Notes under the pieces: model-generated | What the model saw: only the letters and a program-made list of their open reading frames with translations | Told to the model about the DNA's origin: nothing | Database searches by the model: none | Position numbers and translations under genes: made by a program | Source: Opacimonas sp002292215 | Lineage (GTDB): Bacteria; Pseudomonadota; Gammaproteobacteria; Enterobacterales; Alteromonadaceae | Direction of reading: 5' to 3' | Assembly (NCBI GenBank): GCA_943846745.1 | Contig: OX044360.1 | Span: 1,860,001-1,924,000 of the forward strand | Length of the DNA stretch: 64,000 nt | In this document: positions 33,931-43,423 of the stretch, piece after piece | Layout: the number at the start of each line of letters is the position of its first letter | Numbering within the stretch: position 1 is the stretch's first letter

Positions 33931-35145
33931 TTAGCTATTATCTGAGTTAGTTGAACCTATGCTGTGGATCGCTAAATCTGCTCCTTTGTATTCGTCTTCT
34001 TCAGACAAACGTAAGCCAGAGATCTGCTTCACACCACCATAGACTAGAACACCACCGACAATTGCAATAGTGATCCCTAAACCTGTACCAATTAACTGTG
34101 ACATCATAGATACGCCACCTAGACCGCCTAATGCTTCAGTACCAAAGATACCCGCAGCGATCGCGCCCCAGGCACCACATACCCCATGTAATGGCCACAC
34201 ACCTAATACATCATCGACCTTACTCTTGTTTTGCATTGTGGTGAACAACCAGACAAATAACCAACCAGCAATACCACCAACCACTAGAGAGCCCATCGGG
34301 TGCATAATGTCAGAGCCGGCACAAACAGCCACTAAGCCGGCTAATGGACCGTTATGGATAAAGCCAGGATCGTTTTTACCAAACCACATTGCTGTTAAAA
34401 TACCACCGACCATCGCCATCAATGAGTTTGCCGCAACTAAGCCGCTGATCCCATCAACAGTTTGTGCTGACATGACGTTAAAGCCAAACCAACCAATACT
34501 TAAGATCCACGCACCTAAGGCTAGGAAAGGTATATTTGAAGGTGCAAACGCATTAAGTTTTCCGTTTTTATAACGGCCATTACGTGATCCTAGTAACACC
34601 ACAGCTACTAGCGCTAGCCATCCGCCCATACCATGGACAACAATAGAACCTGCAAAATCATGGAAACCCGCACCAAAAGAAGCTTCTAACCATGCTTGGA
34701 AACCATAATTTCCGTTCCAAATAATGCCTTCAAAAAACGGATAAATCACACCAACAACTAATCCTGAAGCAATCAAAAATGGATAAAACTTAGCACGCTC
34801 AGCGATACCACCAGATATAATTGCCGGGATTGCTGCAGCGAACGTCATTAAGAAAAAGAATTTTACGAGTTCATAACCGTTGTTTTCACTTAACGTTGCA
34901 GCGCTAGCAAAGAAGGTCGTATCGTACGCAATTAAATAACCAATGAAAAAATAACATAAACACGACACTGCAAAGTCGGTCATAATTTTGATCAATGCGT
35001 TGACCTGGTTTTTATGACGGACGGTACCGACTTCTAAAAAAGCAAACCCCGCATGCATGGCAAAAACCATGATCGCGCCAAGTAAAATGAAAAGGGTGTT
35101 AGTACCTTGTAATAAAGTCTCAACTGCACTATTTACTGTATCCAT
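33931..35145 (-). CDS. amtB: Ammonium transporter (Amt family)
   Basis: A 404-residue inner-membrane channel for ammonium with about 11 transmembrane helices. Family marks include the opening LFILLGAIMVFAMHAGFAFLEVG, the pore twin-His regions HDFAGSIVVHGMGG and WPLHGVCGAWGAIAAG, and the central GGIAERAKF. The mature-like N-terminus without a cleavable signal resembles the actinobacterial/cyanobacterial Amt subgroup more than E. coli AmtB. No glnK lies next to it, which is unusual for a proteobacterial amt gene. Control by nitrogen status is likely, but I could not find a convincing sigma-54 or NtrC site. Confidence 0.93.
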   Translation of the reverse strand: MDTVNSAVETLLQGTNTLFILLGAIMVFAMHAGFAFLEVGTVRHKNQVNALIKIMTDFAVSCLCYFFIGYLIAYDTTFFASAATLSENNGYELVKFFFLMTFAAAIPAIISGGIAERAKFYPFLIASGLVVGVIYPFFEGIIWNGNYGFQAWLEASFGAGFHDFAGSIVVHGMGGWLALVAVVLLGSRNGRYKNGKLNAFAPSNIPFLALGAWILSIGWFGFNVMSAQTVDGISGLVAANSLMAMVGGILTAMWFGKNDPGFIHNGPLAGLVAVCAGSDIMHPMGSLVVGGIAGWLFVWLFTTMQNKSKVDDVLGVWPLHGVCGAWGAIAAGIFGTEALGGLGGVSMMSQLIGTGLGITIAIVGGVLVYGGVKQISGLRLSEEDEYKGADLAIHSIGSTNSDNS

Positions 35146-35513
35146 AATATTATCTCTATGTGTGTATCAAATTCGGCGACATGTTAGCGATTATTATTGT
35201 GTTATTATTTTCATGCTATGATATTTACCTAAAAATAACGAGTAATGCACATACTCAGCATTATCATTGTGCAATTATAGGTCATAGCATGGCTACATAT
35301 CAGTAATCTGTGCGTTCAAGGCACAGCCACTAAAAGAGTGAGCAGTGATAAATGCAAGAAACGATCCGCTTTTATTTTAGCCATAACTAATTGATATTAA
35401 TGTTAATTTATTACTATGATATTTTTGCACCGCATTGGACGCACTATTGTAGTGCTACTTGCACTGATATGTTCATTTACCACTATCGCTCGCACTAAAT
35501 TAGGGAGCTCACT
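35146..35513. other. Intergenic region between amtB and the ATP-grasp gene
   Basis: This 368-base AT-rich divergent spacer must hold the amtB promoter and that of the ATP-grasp gene. One good sigma-70 candidate for the latter is seen at 35391-35420. The pair TGCAC/GTGCA around 35247-35274 is too widely spaced for a standard NtrC site. No ORF or RNA gene is evident. Confidence 0.4.
35391..35420 (+). promoter_or_regulatory. Candidate sigma-70 promoter of the ATP-grasp gene
   Basis: TTGATA (35391-35396) and TATGAT (35415-35420) are separated by 18 bases, with one mismatch in the -10 and two in the -35. It lies about 95 bases before the TTG start codon. Confidence 0.4.
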
Positions 35514-36404
35514 TTGCACCACACTATTGCTTTTTTAACCACCGACGATCTTGAAGATTTTTTCGTCTGGGATAATTTATTAATCGCCCCATTTGCAGAA
35601 CGAGGGATCAGCGTTGAGACCATTTCATGGCATGCCAAAGATATCGATTGGTCACGTTTTACCGCTGTCATTGTTCGCAGTACATGGGACTATCAAGATG
35701 ATGCTGACGCATTTATAACAACGTTAAATACAATAGAAAAAAGTGGCACAAGTTTACTCAATCCTCTGACGTTAATGCAATGGAATGTATCCAAAGATTA
35801 TTTACAAACACTGGAACAACAGGGTGTTGAAATCATTCCTTCACAGTTTTTTCAACAGGCTGACACGGCATTAATACAGTCACATTTTGTTCACTTTGAA
35901 ACCGATGAACTGATCATTAAACCTTTGATATCTGCTAATTCGGATAACACATTTAGGTTAACCCCAACAGCATTAGCTGACCAATCCGACGACTTAAATA
36001 TGATTTTCGAAACCACGCCATGTGTTATCCAACCTTTTTTAAACAGTGTGGTCGATGAAGGTGAGTACTCACTATTTTACTTTAATGGGCAATACAGTCA
36101 TACCATCAAAAAAGTCCCTAAGCAGGGGGATTTTCGAGTTCAAGAAGAACATGGTGGGCAATTACATACTGTGCAGCCTGACGCTGCATTACTGGATACC
36201 GCAGAGCACGTCCTAAATCAATTACCTGAATTATCACTGTACGCGCGCATTGATTTATTACGCAGTACATCAACGACACCCCATACATGGCAGCTAATGG
36301 AAGTAGAGTTAATTGAACCGTCATTGTATTTTAATATGGATGAAGATTCGCCTGAACGCTTTGTCCAGGCGACCTTAGATTATTTGCAGCTTAACGCTGT
36401 TTGA
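35514..36404 (+). CDS. Orphan ATP-grasp family protein
   Basis: A 296-residue cytoplasmic protein with the layout of small ATP-grasp ligases (RimK/D-cycloserine-ligase-like). It has an N-terminal Rossmann-type domain (IAFLTTDDLEDFF, VIVRSTWDYQDD), the ATP-binding strand ELIIKPLISANSDNTFRL and CVIQPFLNSVVDEGEYSLFY, and the metal-binding end LMEVELIEPSLYF. Such enzymes join a carboxylate to an amine or thiol through an acyl-phosphate. The substrate here is unknown, and no peptide or antibiotic genes are adjacent. The start is TTG, chosen because AGGGAG lies 6 bases before it. The 3' end overlaps the DUF3300 gene tail to tail by 14 bases. Confidence 0.75.
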   Translation: MHHTIAFLTTDDLEDFFVWDNLLIAPFAERGISVETISWHAKDIDWSRFTAVIVRSTWDYQDDADAFITTLNTIEKSGTSLLNPLTLMQWNVSKDYLQTLEQQGVEIIPSQFFQQADTALIQSHFVHFETDELIIKPLISANSDNTFRLTPTALADQSDDLNMIFETTPCVIQPFLNSVVDEGEYSLFYFNGQYSHTIKKVPKQGDFRVQEEHGGQLHTVQPDAALLDTAEHVLNQLPELSLYARIDLLRSTSTTPHTWQLMEVELIEPSLYFNMDEDSPERFVQATLDYLQLNAV

Positions 36405-37791
36405 CATAGCTAGGCTTGTTAACGTTTTTTTCAACCGTTGGACGTTTAGGTGCTTGTCTCGTTTCTTGCTGAGATGGTTGCCCCGAGCTTTGGCTAGTTT
36501 CCTGTCGCGAAGATCCTCTGACCGGCTGTCGTGTTGATTGACTAACTACGTTACGATTTTTCACACGTGTAGGCTGTTTTGGAGCTTGTTTAACCGGTTC
36601 ACTATACGTTTGTTGAACTGGTGATTTGACCGGTTGACTGCTCGTACGGTTGCTCGTACGGTTGGTAGGACGGTTGGTCGCACGGTTAGTATTCTGGTTA
36701 ATCGCCTGGTTCGATCGCGTTGCACTTTGTTTAATCGGCACTCGTTTAGTAAACTGGCTGCTGGCAGAACGGTCTTTAATTTTCGGACGCTGCTTTGTTT
36801 GTTGCTGTTGTATATTGTTTACTTTAATGTGGTTCTGACCCCAATTTTCTTGACGATGTACATTATGGCTGTAATGCGATGTTTGTAACCGTCTAGAAAA
36901 AATCTGGTGACGCGTTTTAATGTCATAACGGTCACGCCAATAATTATGTCTAACATAACGGAACGGATTCCAACTAATCGCTATATTTCCCGTCGAAATA
37001 TGCACGCCGACATGCAGGCCGTAATTATTATAACGTTGTGGATAACGCGTTAGATAATTGTAATGCCATAAACGCGGCTGATAACTATGCCACCATGATC
37101 CATACACTAAAACAGGATTATAGGTAGGCAGATAAATGATTTCAGGTTGCGCTGATTCAATATATATCTTGGTCTCTTTTTCGATGACCTTTACATATTC
37201 ATCTGACTGCAAGTTACCATTTCGTTGAGCTTGTTCACGCAAATAACTCAAGCGCTGTGCCACTAAGTCATACTCTTGCTCAACCACATCCCCTAGATAC
37301 TCAAGGTATTCGAGATCTTCGGTCAAATTTGTGATCACATCGGCAAAAGGTAGCAAGGCAATAACACTCGCATCCCATGGTTTCCCTTCGGCAAGTTGGA
37401 GTAGTTCGTCCACTTCAAGCGTTGGATTTTCATCAATAAACGCACGCGCTTGAATTAAATCTACAGGTTGAGTAACAGCAGCAAAAATATGCTCTAACAA
37501 CGAATCTGGGTATAACGCAATCGGTGCTAAGGCACTATCTAGCATCGCAATAGCAGCGTCTTGCTCAGAAGTTTGTGCGCTCTGTTGGGCTTGCTGGGTC
37601 TGATAGGTTGTCGTAGTCGTGGTAATCGTCTGACTAGGTTGGCTTTTAACGTAGCCATAGCGCACCGGATCTTTCGTTTGAGAATGCGCAACGACACAGC
37701 CTGATAGACTAATCGCAGAGAGTCCAATGATGAGCATACCTAACTTTGTAGTACACGAGCGCGATGATGGGGTCGGTGTATTTAACAACAT
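36391..37791 (-). CDS. DUF3300 lipoprotein
   Basis: A 466-residue protein with a lipoprotein signal (lipobox LSGC, Cys near residue 32). The central part (about residues 75-240) matches DUF3300: LDSALAPIALYPDSLLEHIF, ARAFIDENPTLEVDELLQLA, WDASVIALLPF, IIYLPTYNPVLVYGSWW. The C-terminal 160 residues are Gln/Asn/Arg/Thr-rich and low in complexity, with short NRxT-type repeats. The function of the family is unknown. It probably sits at the outer membrane or in the periplasm. The stop overlaps that of the ATP-grasp gene. Confidence 0.82.
   Translation of the reverse strand: MLLNTPTPSSRSCTTKLGMLIIGLSAISLSGCVVAHSQTKDPVRYGYVKSQPSQTITTTTTTYQTQQAQQSAQTSEQDAAIAMLDSALAPIALYPDSLLEHIFAAVTQPVDLIQARAFIDENPTLEVDELLQLAEGKPWDASVIALLPFADVITNLTEDLEYLEYLGDVVEQEYDLVAQRLSYLREQAQRNGNLQSDEYVKVIEKETKIYIESAQPEIIYLPTYNPVLVYGSWWHSYQPRLWHYNYLTRYPQRYNNYGLHVGVHISTGNIAISWNPFRYVRHNYWRDRYDIKTRHQIFSRRLQTSHYSHNVHRQENWGQNHIKVNNIQQQQTKQRPKIKDRSASSQFTKRVPIKQSATRSNQAINQNTNRATNRPTNRTSNRTSSQPVKSPVQQTYSEPVKQAPKQPTRVKNRNVVSQSTRQPVRGSSRQETSQSSGQPSQQETRQAPKRPTVEKNVNKPSYVKQR
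36640..36711. repeat. Six 12-base tandem units in the DUF3300 gene
   Basis: Six imperfect 12-base units all end in GGTT. The first two are identical (GCTCGTACGGTT) and the next two differ at a few bases. They encode four-residue units NQAI, NQNT, NRAT, NRPT, NRTS, NRTS in the low-complexity tail. Unit number could vary between strains by slippage. Confidence 0.7.
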
Positions 37792-37886
37792 ACTCCCTCC
37801 TAAGGGAACGTTAACGATAATATTAATATAGTTGAAATCAACTTAACGTTAACTGAATGTTTTTTAAACCGAGCCTGAACGAGTGT

Positions 37887-38498
37887 TTATTTAAATAAAT
37901 GCGGGTCAAACTCATGACCGAGCTTCTCAGTCTTGGTTTGTAGGTATTTTTTGTTGTCTTTTGTCATACCATGATCAATCGGTTGACGCCTAACCACCTC
38001 AATCCCCAAATTAGTTAACGCATTGACCTTTTTAGGGTTATTAGTCATCAATGAGACTTTTTTGATACCTAAATGCGCTAGCATAAATTTGCAAATGTCA
38101 TATTCACGTAAATCCGCATCAAAACCTAAATGCTCATTCGCTTCAACCGTATCAAGCCCCGTATCTTGCAGTGCGTATGCCTTGATTTTATTCAATAAAC
38201 CAATGCCTCGCCCTTCTTGACGAAGGTACAACAGCACACCTGCGCCTTGCTCAACGATATTGGCCAATGCTTTTTCTAATTGAAAACCACAATCACAACG
38301 AGTCGAAAAAAGTGCATCACCGGTAAGGCATTCAGAATGCACACGGATATCTACTGTGTCATCTATCGACCACTCGCCATAGCTTAATGCAACGTGTTCT
38401 TGTTGATTACGCGTATCCACAAAACCATGGATCGTAAAATCACCAAAACGTGTGGGCAACTTAGCTTGGCTTACAAATTCAAACATCGAAACAGGCAT
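37887..38498 (-). CDS. ribA: GTP cyclohydrolase II
   Basis: RibA opens GTP to the pyrimidine used for riboflavin synthesis. The 203-residue stand-alone enzyme has the zinc ligands in CLTGDALFSTRCDCG, the catalytic segment YLRQEGRGIGLLNKIKAYALQ and TNNPKKVNAL. It lacks a fused RibB domain. The start region SMFEFVSQAKLPTRFG and the length fit the family. It is flanked by the DUF3300 gene and selO on the same strand but with gaps of about 95 and 144 bases, so it is probably transcribed alone. Confidence 0.95.
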   Translation of the reverse strand: MPVSMFEFVSQAKLPTRFGDFTIHGFVDTRNQQEHVALSYGEWSIDDTVDIRVHSECLTGDALFSTRCDCGFQLEKALANIVEQGAGVLLYLRQEGRGIGLLNKIKAYALQDTGLDTVEANEHLGFDADLREYDICKFMLAHLGIKKVSLMTNNPKKVNALTNLGIEVVRRQPIDHGMTKDNKKYLQTKTEKLGHEFDPHLFK

Positions 38499-38642
38499 TT
38501 AGACTAATTCTCACTATGACTCATTTTTTAACAGGCACTCACTAACGTCAGCAAGCATTCATGTATCTAATTATAAATTATTTTAACGGATAACACGTGC
38601 ATTGGCACGTGTTTTTGTTAGCATTTCTAATTGTGTCAGCGC

Positions 38643-40124
38643 TTATGACGAACAAGATAGCGCAATACCTTTATCGGTTGCCAAGGGCGCTGCAGCAAAT
38701 TGGTCAATCTTACTTGCTTCGTTAAACGGATCAGATAACGCTGATAAATAAGCATGAAATAACGAGTAATCACCCTCTTCTGCCGCCGCTATTACCGCTT
38801 GAGCATGATGATTACGTAATACTGTGTGAGGATTAGTTTGGGTCATATTTGCTTGCATAGTCGAAAAGGCCACCGCTTGCGCCTCTGCTTCAGCTTGATA
38901 AGCGGCAAGCCATTGGTCAAACAACCCAATATCCAGATGATGATCACGCAACTGAGCCATTTCAGCCCAATCAGCATGCCCACATAACTGCCGAAAAGTA
39001 TTATGATAATCGCGACTTGCTTGGCCACTTTGAAGTAACTGCATGAACAACGCCATCATTTCCAGCGCAGTATCGGTCACTTCGGTTAAACCAAACCGTT
39101 TAATCATCAACTCATGATAATGGGTAACTAGCGTTGACTCATATTGATCAAGTACTGACGTAATGTCCTCAATACTGGCAAAGGGGCGAAACGCTTGGGC
39201 GAGTGCATTAAGATCCCACAAACCAATACTTGGTTGCTGTGAAAAACGATACCGACCTTGGTGATCCGATTTATTACAGATATAGTGCGGTTCAAAATCA
39301 TCAAAAAACGCATACGGCCCATAATCAAAGGTAATCCCGTGGATTGACATATTATCGGTGTTCATTACCCCATGATTAAAGCCATACACTTGCCATTTTG
39401 CAATTAACGTGGCGGTATTTTTGACGATACTTGTAAACATAGTCAAATGTGGATTCTCGGTTTCTAATGCCTCAGGGAAATGCTCGGTTAACGCATATCG
39501 CATCAATTGGTCGAGTTTGTCGGGTGCGACTTGAGGATCAGAGCCGGCTTCTCGGTCATGATAAAAATACTCAAAGTGCCCAAAACGTAAATGGCTGGGT
39601 GCTGTGCGGATCATCAACGCGGCTTTTTCGAGTGTTTCTCGATATACCGGCTCATTTGAACTGATTAAACACAACGCCCGTGACGTAGGAATATTTAAAT
39701 GATGCAGTGCCTCACTCGCTAGATATTCACGGATAGTTGAACGTAGTACCGCACGCCCATCAGCATGGCGAGAATAAGGCGTGGGACCAGCCCCTTTTAA
39801 ATGAAGATCATGCCGTGAACCATCGAGCGCTTCGACTTCGGTTAATAACACACCTCGTCCATCACCGAGTTGCGGGTTCCATTGACCAAATTGATGACCG
39901 CCGTATTTTTGCGCGACACTATGTTGAGTGAAGCTTGAATCTCGATCAAATAATAATCCCATGAACGCATCATTATCATGCCATGCTTTAGGTAAGCCGA
40001 GCGCATCCCACAGATCGTGATTAATCACTTGTAACTGAGGTTGATATACCGGCGTAGGCTTAATCGGCGTGACCAAATCTGATAATTCATCAGCATAGGT
40101 GTGTAACAACCTCGGTTGGCTCAT
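38643..40124 (-). CDS. selO: Protein adenylyltransferase SelO (YdiU)
   Basis: SelO is a pseudokinase that transfers AMP from ATP to Ser, Thr or Tyr residues of target proteins, linked in E. coli to oxidative stress. The 493-residue protein has AQKYGGHQFGQWNPQLGDGR, the nucleotide-binding Lys in HLKGAGPTPYSR, REYLASEALHHL with the Glu, and the metal site NTDNMSIHGITFDYGPYAFFD (given as NTDNMS and FDYGPY). It ends SCSS, the Cys-containing tail that takes the place of the selenocysteine tail in eukaryotic homologues. It is divergent from the GST gene. Confidence 0.94.
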   Translation of the reverse strand: MSQPRLLHTYADELSDLVTPIKPTPVYQPQLQVINHDLWDALGLPKAWHDNDAFMGLLFDRDSSFTQHSVAQKYGGHQFGQWNPQLGDGRGVLLTEVEALDGSRHDLHLKGAGPTPYSRHADGRAVLRSTIREYLASEALHHLNIPTSRALCLISSNEPVYRETLEKAALMIRTAPSHLRFGHFEYFYHDREAGSDPQVAPDKLDQLMRYALTEHFPEALETENPHLTMFTSIVKNTATLIAKWQVYGFNHGVMNTDNMSIHGITFDYGPYAFFDDFEPHYICNKSDHQGRYRFSQQPSIGLWDLNALAQAFRPFASIEDITSVLDQYESTLVTHYHELMIKRFGLTEVTDTALEMMALFMQLLQSGQASRDYHNTFRQLCGHADWAEMAQLRDHHLDIGLFDQWLAAYQAEAEAQAVAFSTMQANMTQTNPHTVLRNHHAQAVIAAAEEGDYSLFHAYLSALSDPFNEASKIDQFAAAPLATDKGIALSCSS

Positions 40125-40264
40125 GATTTTTCCTTAAAAATAATATGGTTATAATTCTCTATGCTTTTATAGAGTTACGTTGCTTATACGACACAACAGC
40201 AATAAATGTTTAAACCTTTTGGCCATGTTAATAGTATTAATGATCACTTATAAAAGGAACCAAC

Positions 40265-40969
40265 ATGCCTACTTTACATCATTTAAATCACTCACGCTCG
40301 CAGCGTATCTTATGGTTATTTGCAGAGATCGGTTTAGATTACGATATTCAGCCACATTTTCGTGATCCTAAAACGGGTTTAGCACCTGATTCACTCAAAG
40401 CTATTTTTGACTTAGGTCGTTCACCGGTAGTGACATTGGATGATGATGTACACACAACATTAGGAGAGTCAGGCGCAATAGTTGAGTATTTTGCCCAAAC
40501 TCATCCTGCTAGGCAACTGACGATCGCACCCAATGACCCTTTCTATTCCCAGTACTTGTATTGGTTACATTTTGCTGAAGGCACTATGATGCCACCATTA
40601 ATTGCAAACTTGGTACTGGGCAAAGCGAAGACTAAAAAGAAACCCTTTTTGATCAAAGCCATCGCGGATAAAGTGATAGATGCAATTTTGAATGCTTATT
40701 ATGCCCCCAATAATGAACAAAATATTGCGCATGTAGAAAAACATTTAGCACAACAGGTAGCACAAGGCTCAGACTTTTTTGTTGGCGATAAACTGACAAC
40801 CGCTGATTTTATGATGTTATTTCCACTAGAAGCGATGGTGGCAAGTGCTCCCAAGAGCATGCCATCACATATCGTTGGCTACGTTAACCGAATGCACCAA
40901 AGACCCGCTTATCAGCAAGCATTACAAGCGGGTGGTGAATATAATTTTGGTCCAAAAAATGCCGCATAA
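40265..40969 (+). CDS. Glutathione S-transferase family protein
   Basis: A 234-residue protein with the N-terminal thioredoxin-like GST domain (LHHLNHSRSQRILWLFAEIGLDYDI, SPVVTLDDD, LGESGAIVEYFAQ with the Glu-Ser glutathione site). An all-helical C-terminal domain (FVGDKLTTADFMMLFPLEAM) follows. AAAAGGAACC precedes the ATG. It resembles the yeast GTT1-like group. The substrate is unknown. The 3' end lies 6 bases from that of recQ, with no terminator between. Confidence 0.88.
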   Translation: MPTLHHLNHSRSQRILWLFAEIGLDYDIQPHFRDPKTGLAPDSLKAIFDLGRSPVVTLDDDVHTTLGESGAIVEYFAQTHPARQLTIAPNDPFYSQYLYWLHFAEGTMMPPLIANLVLGKAKTKKKPFLIKAIADKVIDAILNAYYAPNNEQNIAHVEKHLAQQVAQGSDFFVGDKLTTADFMMLFPLEAMVASAPKSMPSHIVGYVNRMHQRPAYQQALQAGGEYNFGPKNAA

Positions 40970-40975
40970 ATAACG

Positions 40976-42775
40976 TTATTGTGACATGACATGCTGGGTG
41001 ATCACGTTGATAAACTGGTCACCATAGCGCTCCAACTTGACTTGTCCGACTCCTGAGACAAACAGAAAATCACTCGGTTCCATCGGTAAATTCTGTGCCA
41101 TATCTACCAAACTCGCATCAGAGAAAATAACATATGGAGGTTTCCCAATTTCATCAGCTAAACGTTTACGTAAGTTTTTAAGTTTCGCAAACAGCTCTTT
41201 GTCGTAGCTAACTTGCGGCGTGTTAGCCGCTTTCTTCGTACTGGTACTCAAACGCGGTACCGCTAATGTCAAGGGCACGTCACCACGTAAAATTCCTTTC
41301 GCTGCGTCGGTTAAACGCAAGACCGCATAATTAGTGATATCAATGAATAAATAGCCTTTGTGGATCAGCTGATTGATGATATTCACCCAATACTCATCCG
41401 CCTGACTCTTACCTATACCAAACGTCGAAAGCTTGTCATGACCTTGCTCGATAATACGTTGTGGCCGGCGTCCTTTGAGCACATCCACGACTTGATTGGT
41501 TGTGCCGATTTGACGCATCCGATAAATACAAGACAAGACTTTTTGTGCGTACATCAGCCCATCAAAATGTTGTGGCGGGTCTAAACATACATCACAGTTA
41601 CCGCATTGCGTTTGGCTCAGTTCAGAAAAATAATTGAGCAACACCTGACGACGACACGTTTGTGCATCACCAAAGCGCTCCATCGCTTCAAATTTTTCTA
41701 GTTCAACTTCGATACGATGACTTTCTGATGTTTCAATCCACTGCTTGATACGTGCTGCATCTTTTTCATCAAATAACAATAATGCCTCTGACGCTAGACC
41801 ATCTCGCCCTGCTCGTCCTGTCTCTTGGTAATAGGCTTCGATACTGCGCGGTAAATCATGATGTATCACATAACGTACGTTGGATTTATTAATACCCATC
41901 CCAAATGCCACAGTAGCGACCATAATATCCAAGTTATCATTTTGGAAATCACGCTGCGCTTGAGCACGTTCTGCTTGCGATAATCCAGCATGGTATGCTC
42001 CGCATTTAAATCCTTTGGCATACAGCTTATTTCGCACTTCATCCACTTTGTTGCGCGAAGAACAATAAATGATGCCATTGCCTTCATGCGCATGAATAAA
42101 GCGAATAATTTGGTCGATAGGTTTAAATTTAGGGATCACCGTATAGCGTATATTAGGACGGTCAAAACTCGCTAAGTGGACATGCGGTTCATGCAAATTA
42201 AGTTGTTCTTGAATATCTTGGCGTGTCGCAATATCAGCGGTTGCGGTTAATGCCATAATTGGAATATACGGAAAAATCTCACGTAAACGGCCCAAATGAC
42301 GGTAGTCTTGCCTAAAATCATGGCCCCAATGCGATACACAATGGGCCTCGTCGACCGCGATCAAACTTATGTTTAATTCGTGTAAACGCTCTACAAAATG
42401 CACTTGTAAAATACGCTCGGGTGCCACGAACAAAATATCTGTCACCCCTTGATGCAATCGCTGGTAAACCTGTGCTATTTGATCTGCATCGAGCTGCGAA
42501 CTAATTAAATCTGCTTTAATACCTACAGCGAGACACTGTTCCATTTGATCTTGCATTAACGAAATTAATGGTGAAACCACGATGGTTAAACCTTCGTTGA
42601 TTACAGCAGGGACTTGGTAGCAAAGGGATTTGCCGCCGCCGGTAGGCATTAACACCAGACAATCTTGTTTAGCTAATGACGCTTCAATTACGGCTTGTTG
42701 GCCAGGACGAAATGCATCATAACCAAATGTCTGCTTCAAAGTAGAATGTAAAGTATCAGCGATCATAGGGCTCAT
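40976..42775 (-). CDS. recQ: ATP-dependent DNA helicase RecQ
   Basis: RecQ is a 3'-5' DNA helicase of recombination and fork repair. The motifs are FGYDAFRPGQQAVIEASL, Walker A LMPTGGGKSLCYQVPA, DEAH in IAVDEAHCVSHWGHDFR, SATAD-like ALTATAD, HDLPRSIEAYYQETGRAGRDG, the zinc-binding Cys set (CRRQ ... CGNCDVC), a winged helix and a C-terminal HRDC domain (YDKELFAKLKNLRKRLADE). Length 599 is normal. Either of two in-frame ATGs (42775 or 42766) may be used. Confidence 0.96.
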   Translation of the reverse strand: MSPMIADTLHSTLKQTFGYDAFRPGQQAVIEASLAKQDCLVLMPTGGGKSLCYQVPAVINEGLTIVVSPLISLMQDQMEQCLAVGIKADLISSQLDADQIAQVYQRLHQGVTDILFVAPERILQVHFVERLHELNISLIAVDEAHCVSHWGHDFRQDYRHLGRLREIFPYIPIMALTATADIATRQDIQEQLNLHEPHVHLASFDRPNIRYTVIPKFKPIDQIIRFIHAHEGNGIIYCSSRNKVDEVRNKLYAKGFKCGAYHAGLSQAERAQAQRDFQNDNLDIMVATVAFGMGINKSNVRYVIHHDLPRSIEAYYQETGRAGRDGLASEALLLFDEKDAARIKQWIETSESHRIEVELEKFEAMERFGDAQTCRRQVLLNYFSELSQTQCGNCDVCLDPPQHFDGLMYAQKVLSCIYRMRQIGTTNQVVDVLKGRRPQRIIEQGHDKLSTFGIGKSQADEYWVNIINQLIHKGYLFIDITNYAVLRLTDAAKGILRGDVPLTLAVPRLSTSTKKAANTPQVSYDKELFAKLKNLRKRLADEIGKPPYVIFSDASLVDMAQNLPMEPSDFLFVSGVGQVKLERYGDQFINVITQHVMSQ

Positions 42776-43008
42776 AAGTGACTTAGGTATCTTCAGTAAC
42801 CTAGGTGGTAATTTGCTTTTGCAAGTGCAAAAGCAGGTAAAAATGGTTCTAAATTATATCAGGTATCTTCCTTTATATTTTGTAATTAATTACATATTTT
42901 CGTCATTCTCTTAGACAACTCTGTCACTAAGAAATATTCCTATATACTTTCATATACATACAATACAAAATGGAAAGGGATTTTAACTACAAATGGATTG
43001 TAATACTT

Positions 43009-43356
43009 ATGGATTATTCAATTAAGCACGTTTCACTGACCGTCAATGACAGACATAATGGTCTTTCTATGTCTGACACTATCATTACTTTTGATTTACA
43101 CATCAACGGCAAGGTTTACTACGGCGTACGCTTGTGGGCTAACCGTATTTTTGAAAATAAAATCCACCTCACCCTCATGGGTCACCCAGAATTAGATACC
43201 TATCTAAAATCAATGAAACGTAACTTATCACGTCAGCTCGTTAATGAACTGCGCTCTTGTGTCGATTTCATCCGTTTAGCTGATGACTATTTTTCTCATC
43301 ATGTAGTCGGTCAAACCGAGTTTCAACCTAGCCAAATGGTCATGGAACTTTCATAA
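43009..43356 (+). CDS. Small protein of unknown function
   Basis: The frame is open from ATG 42970, but that codon has no ribosome site. ATG 43009 (115 residues, MDYSIKHVSLTVNDRHNG) has GGA 11 bases before it and is preferred weakly. The protein is soluble, with a beta-rich first half (TIITFDLHINGKVYYGVRLWA) and a helical second half (YLKSMKRNLSRQLVNELRSC). I do not recognise a family. It stands alone, 67 bases before rarD. Confidence 0.6.
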   Translation: MDYSIKHVSLTVNDRHNGLSMSDTIITFDLHINGKVYYGVRLWANRIFENKIHLTLMGHPELDTYLKSMKRNLSRQLVNELRSCVDFIRLADDYFSHHVVGQTEFQPSQMVMELS

Positions 43357-43423
43357 CTAATCGTTGCTTGTCTGGATAGGATAATACACAATTGCACCTT
43401 CATTTTTTAAGGCGCTGCTGACT

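Noticed and set aside
34070..34573. 167-codon plus-strand ORF opposite amtB
   Set aside because: Shadow frame rich in Pro and Thr, created by the codon use of a membrane protein on the other strand.
35240..35280. TGCAC / GTGCA pair as an NtrC site for amtB
   Set aside because: The spacing between half-sites is far too long for NtrC, and no sigma-54 -24/-12 pair was found.
40969..40980. 12-base palindrome AATAACGTTATT between GST and recQ
   Set aside because: Too short, and without a T run or repeat context; likely chance in AT-rich DNA.
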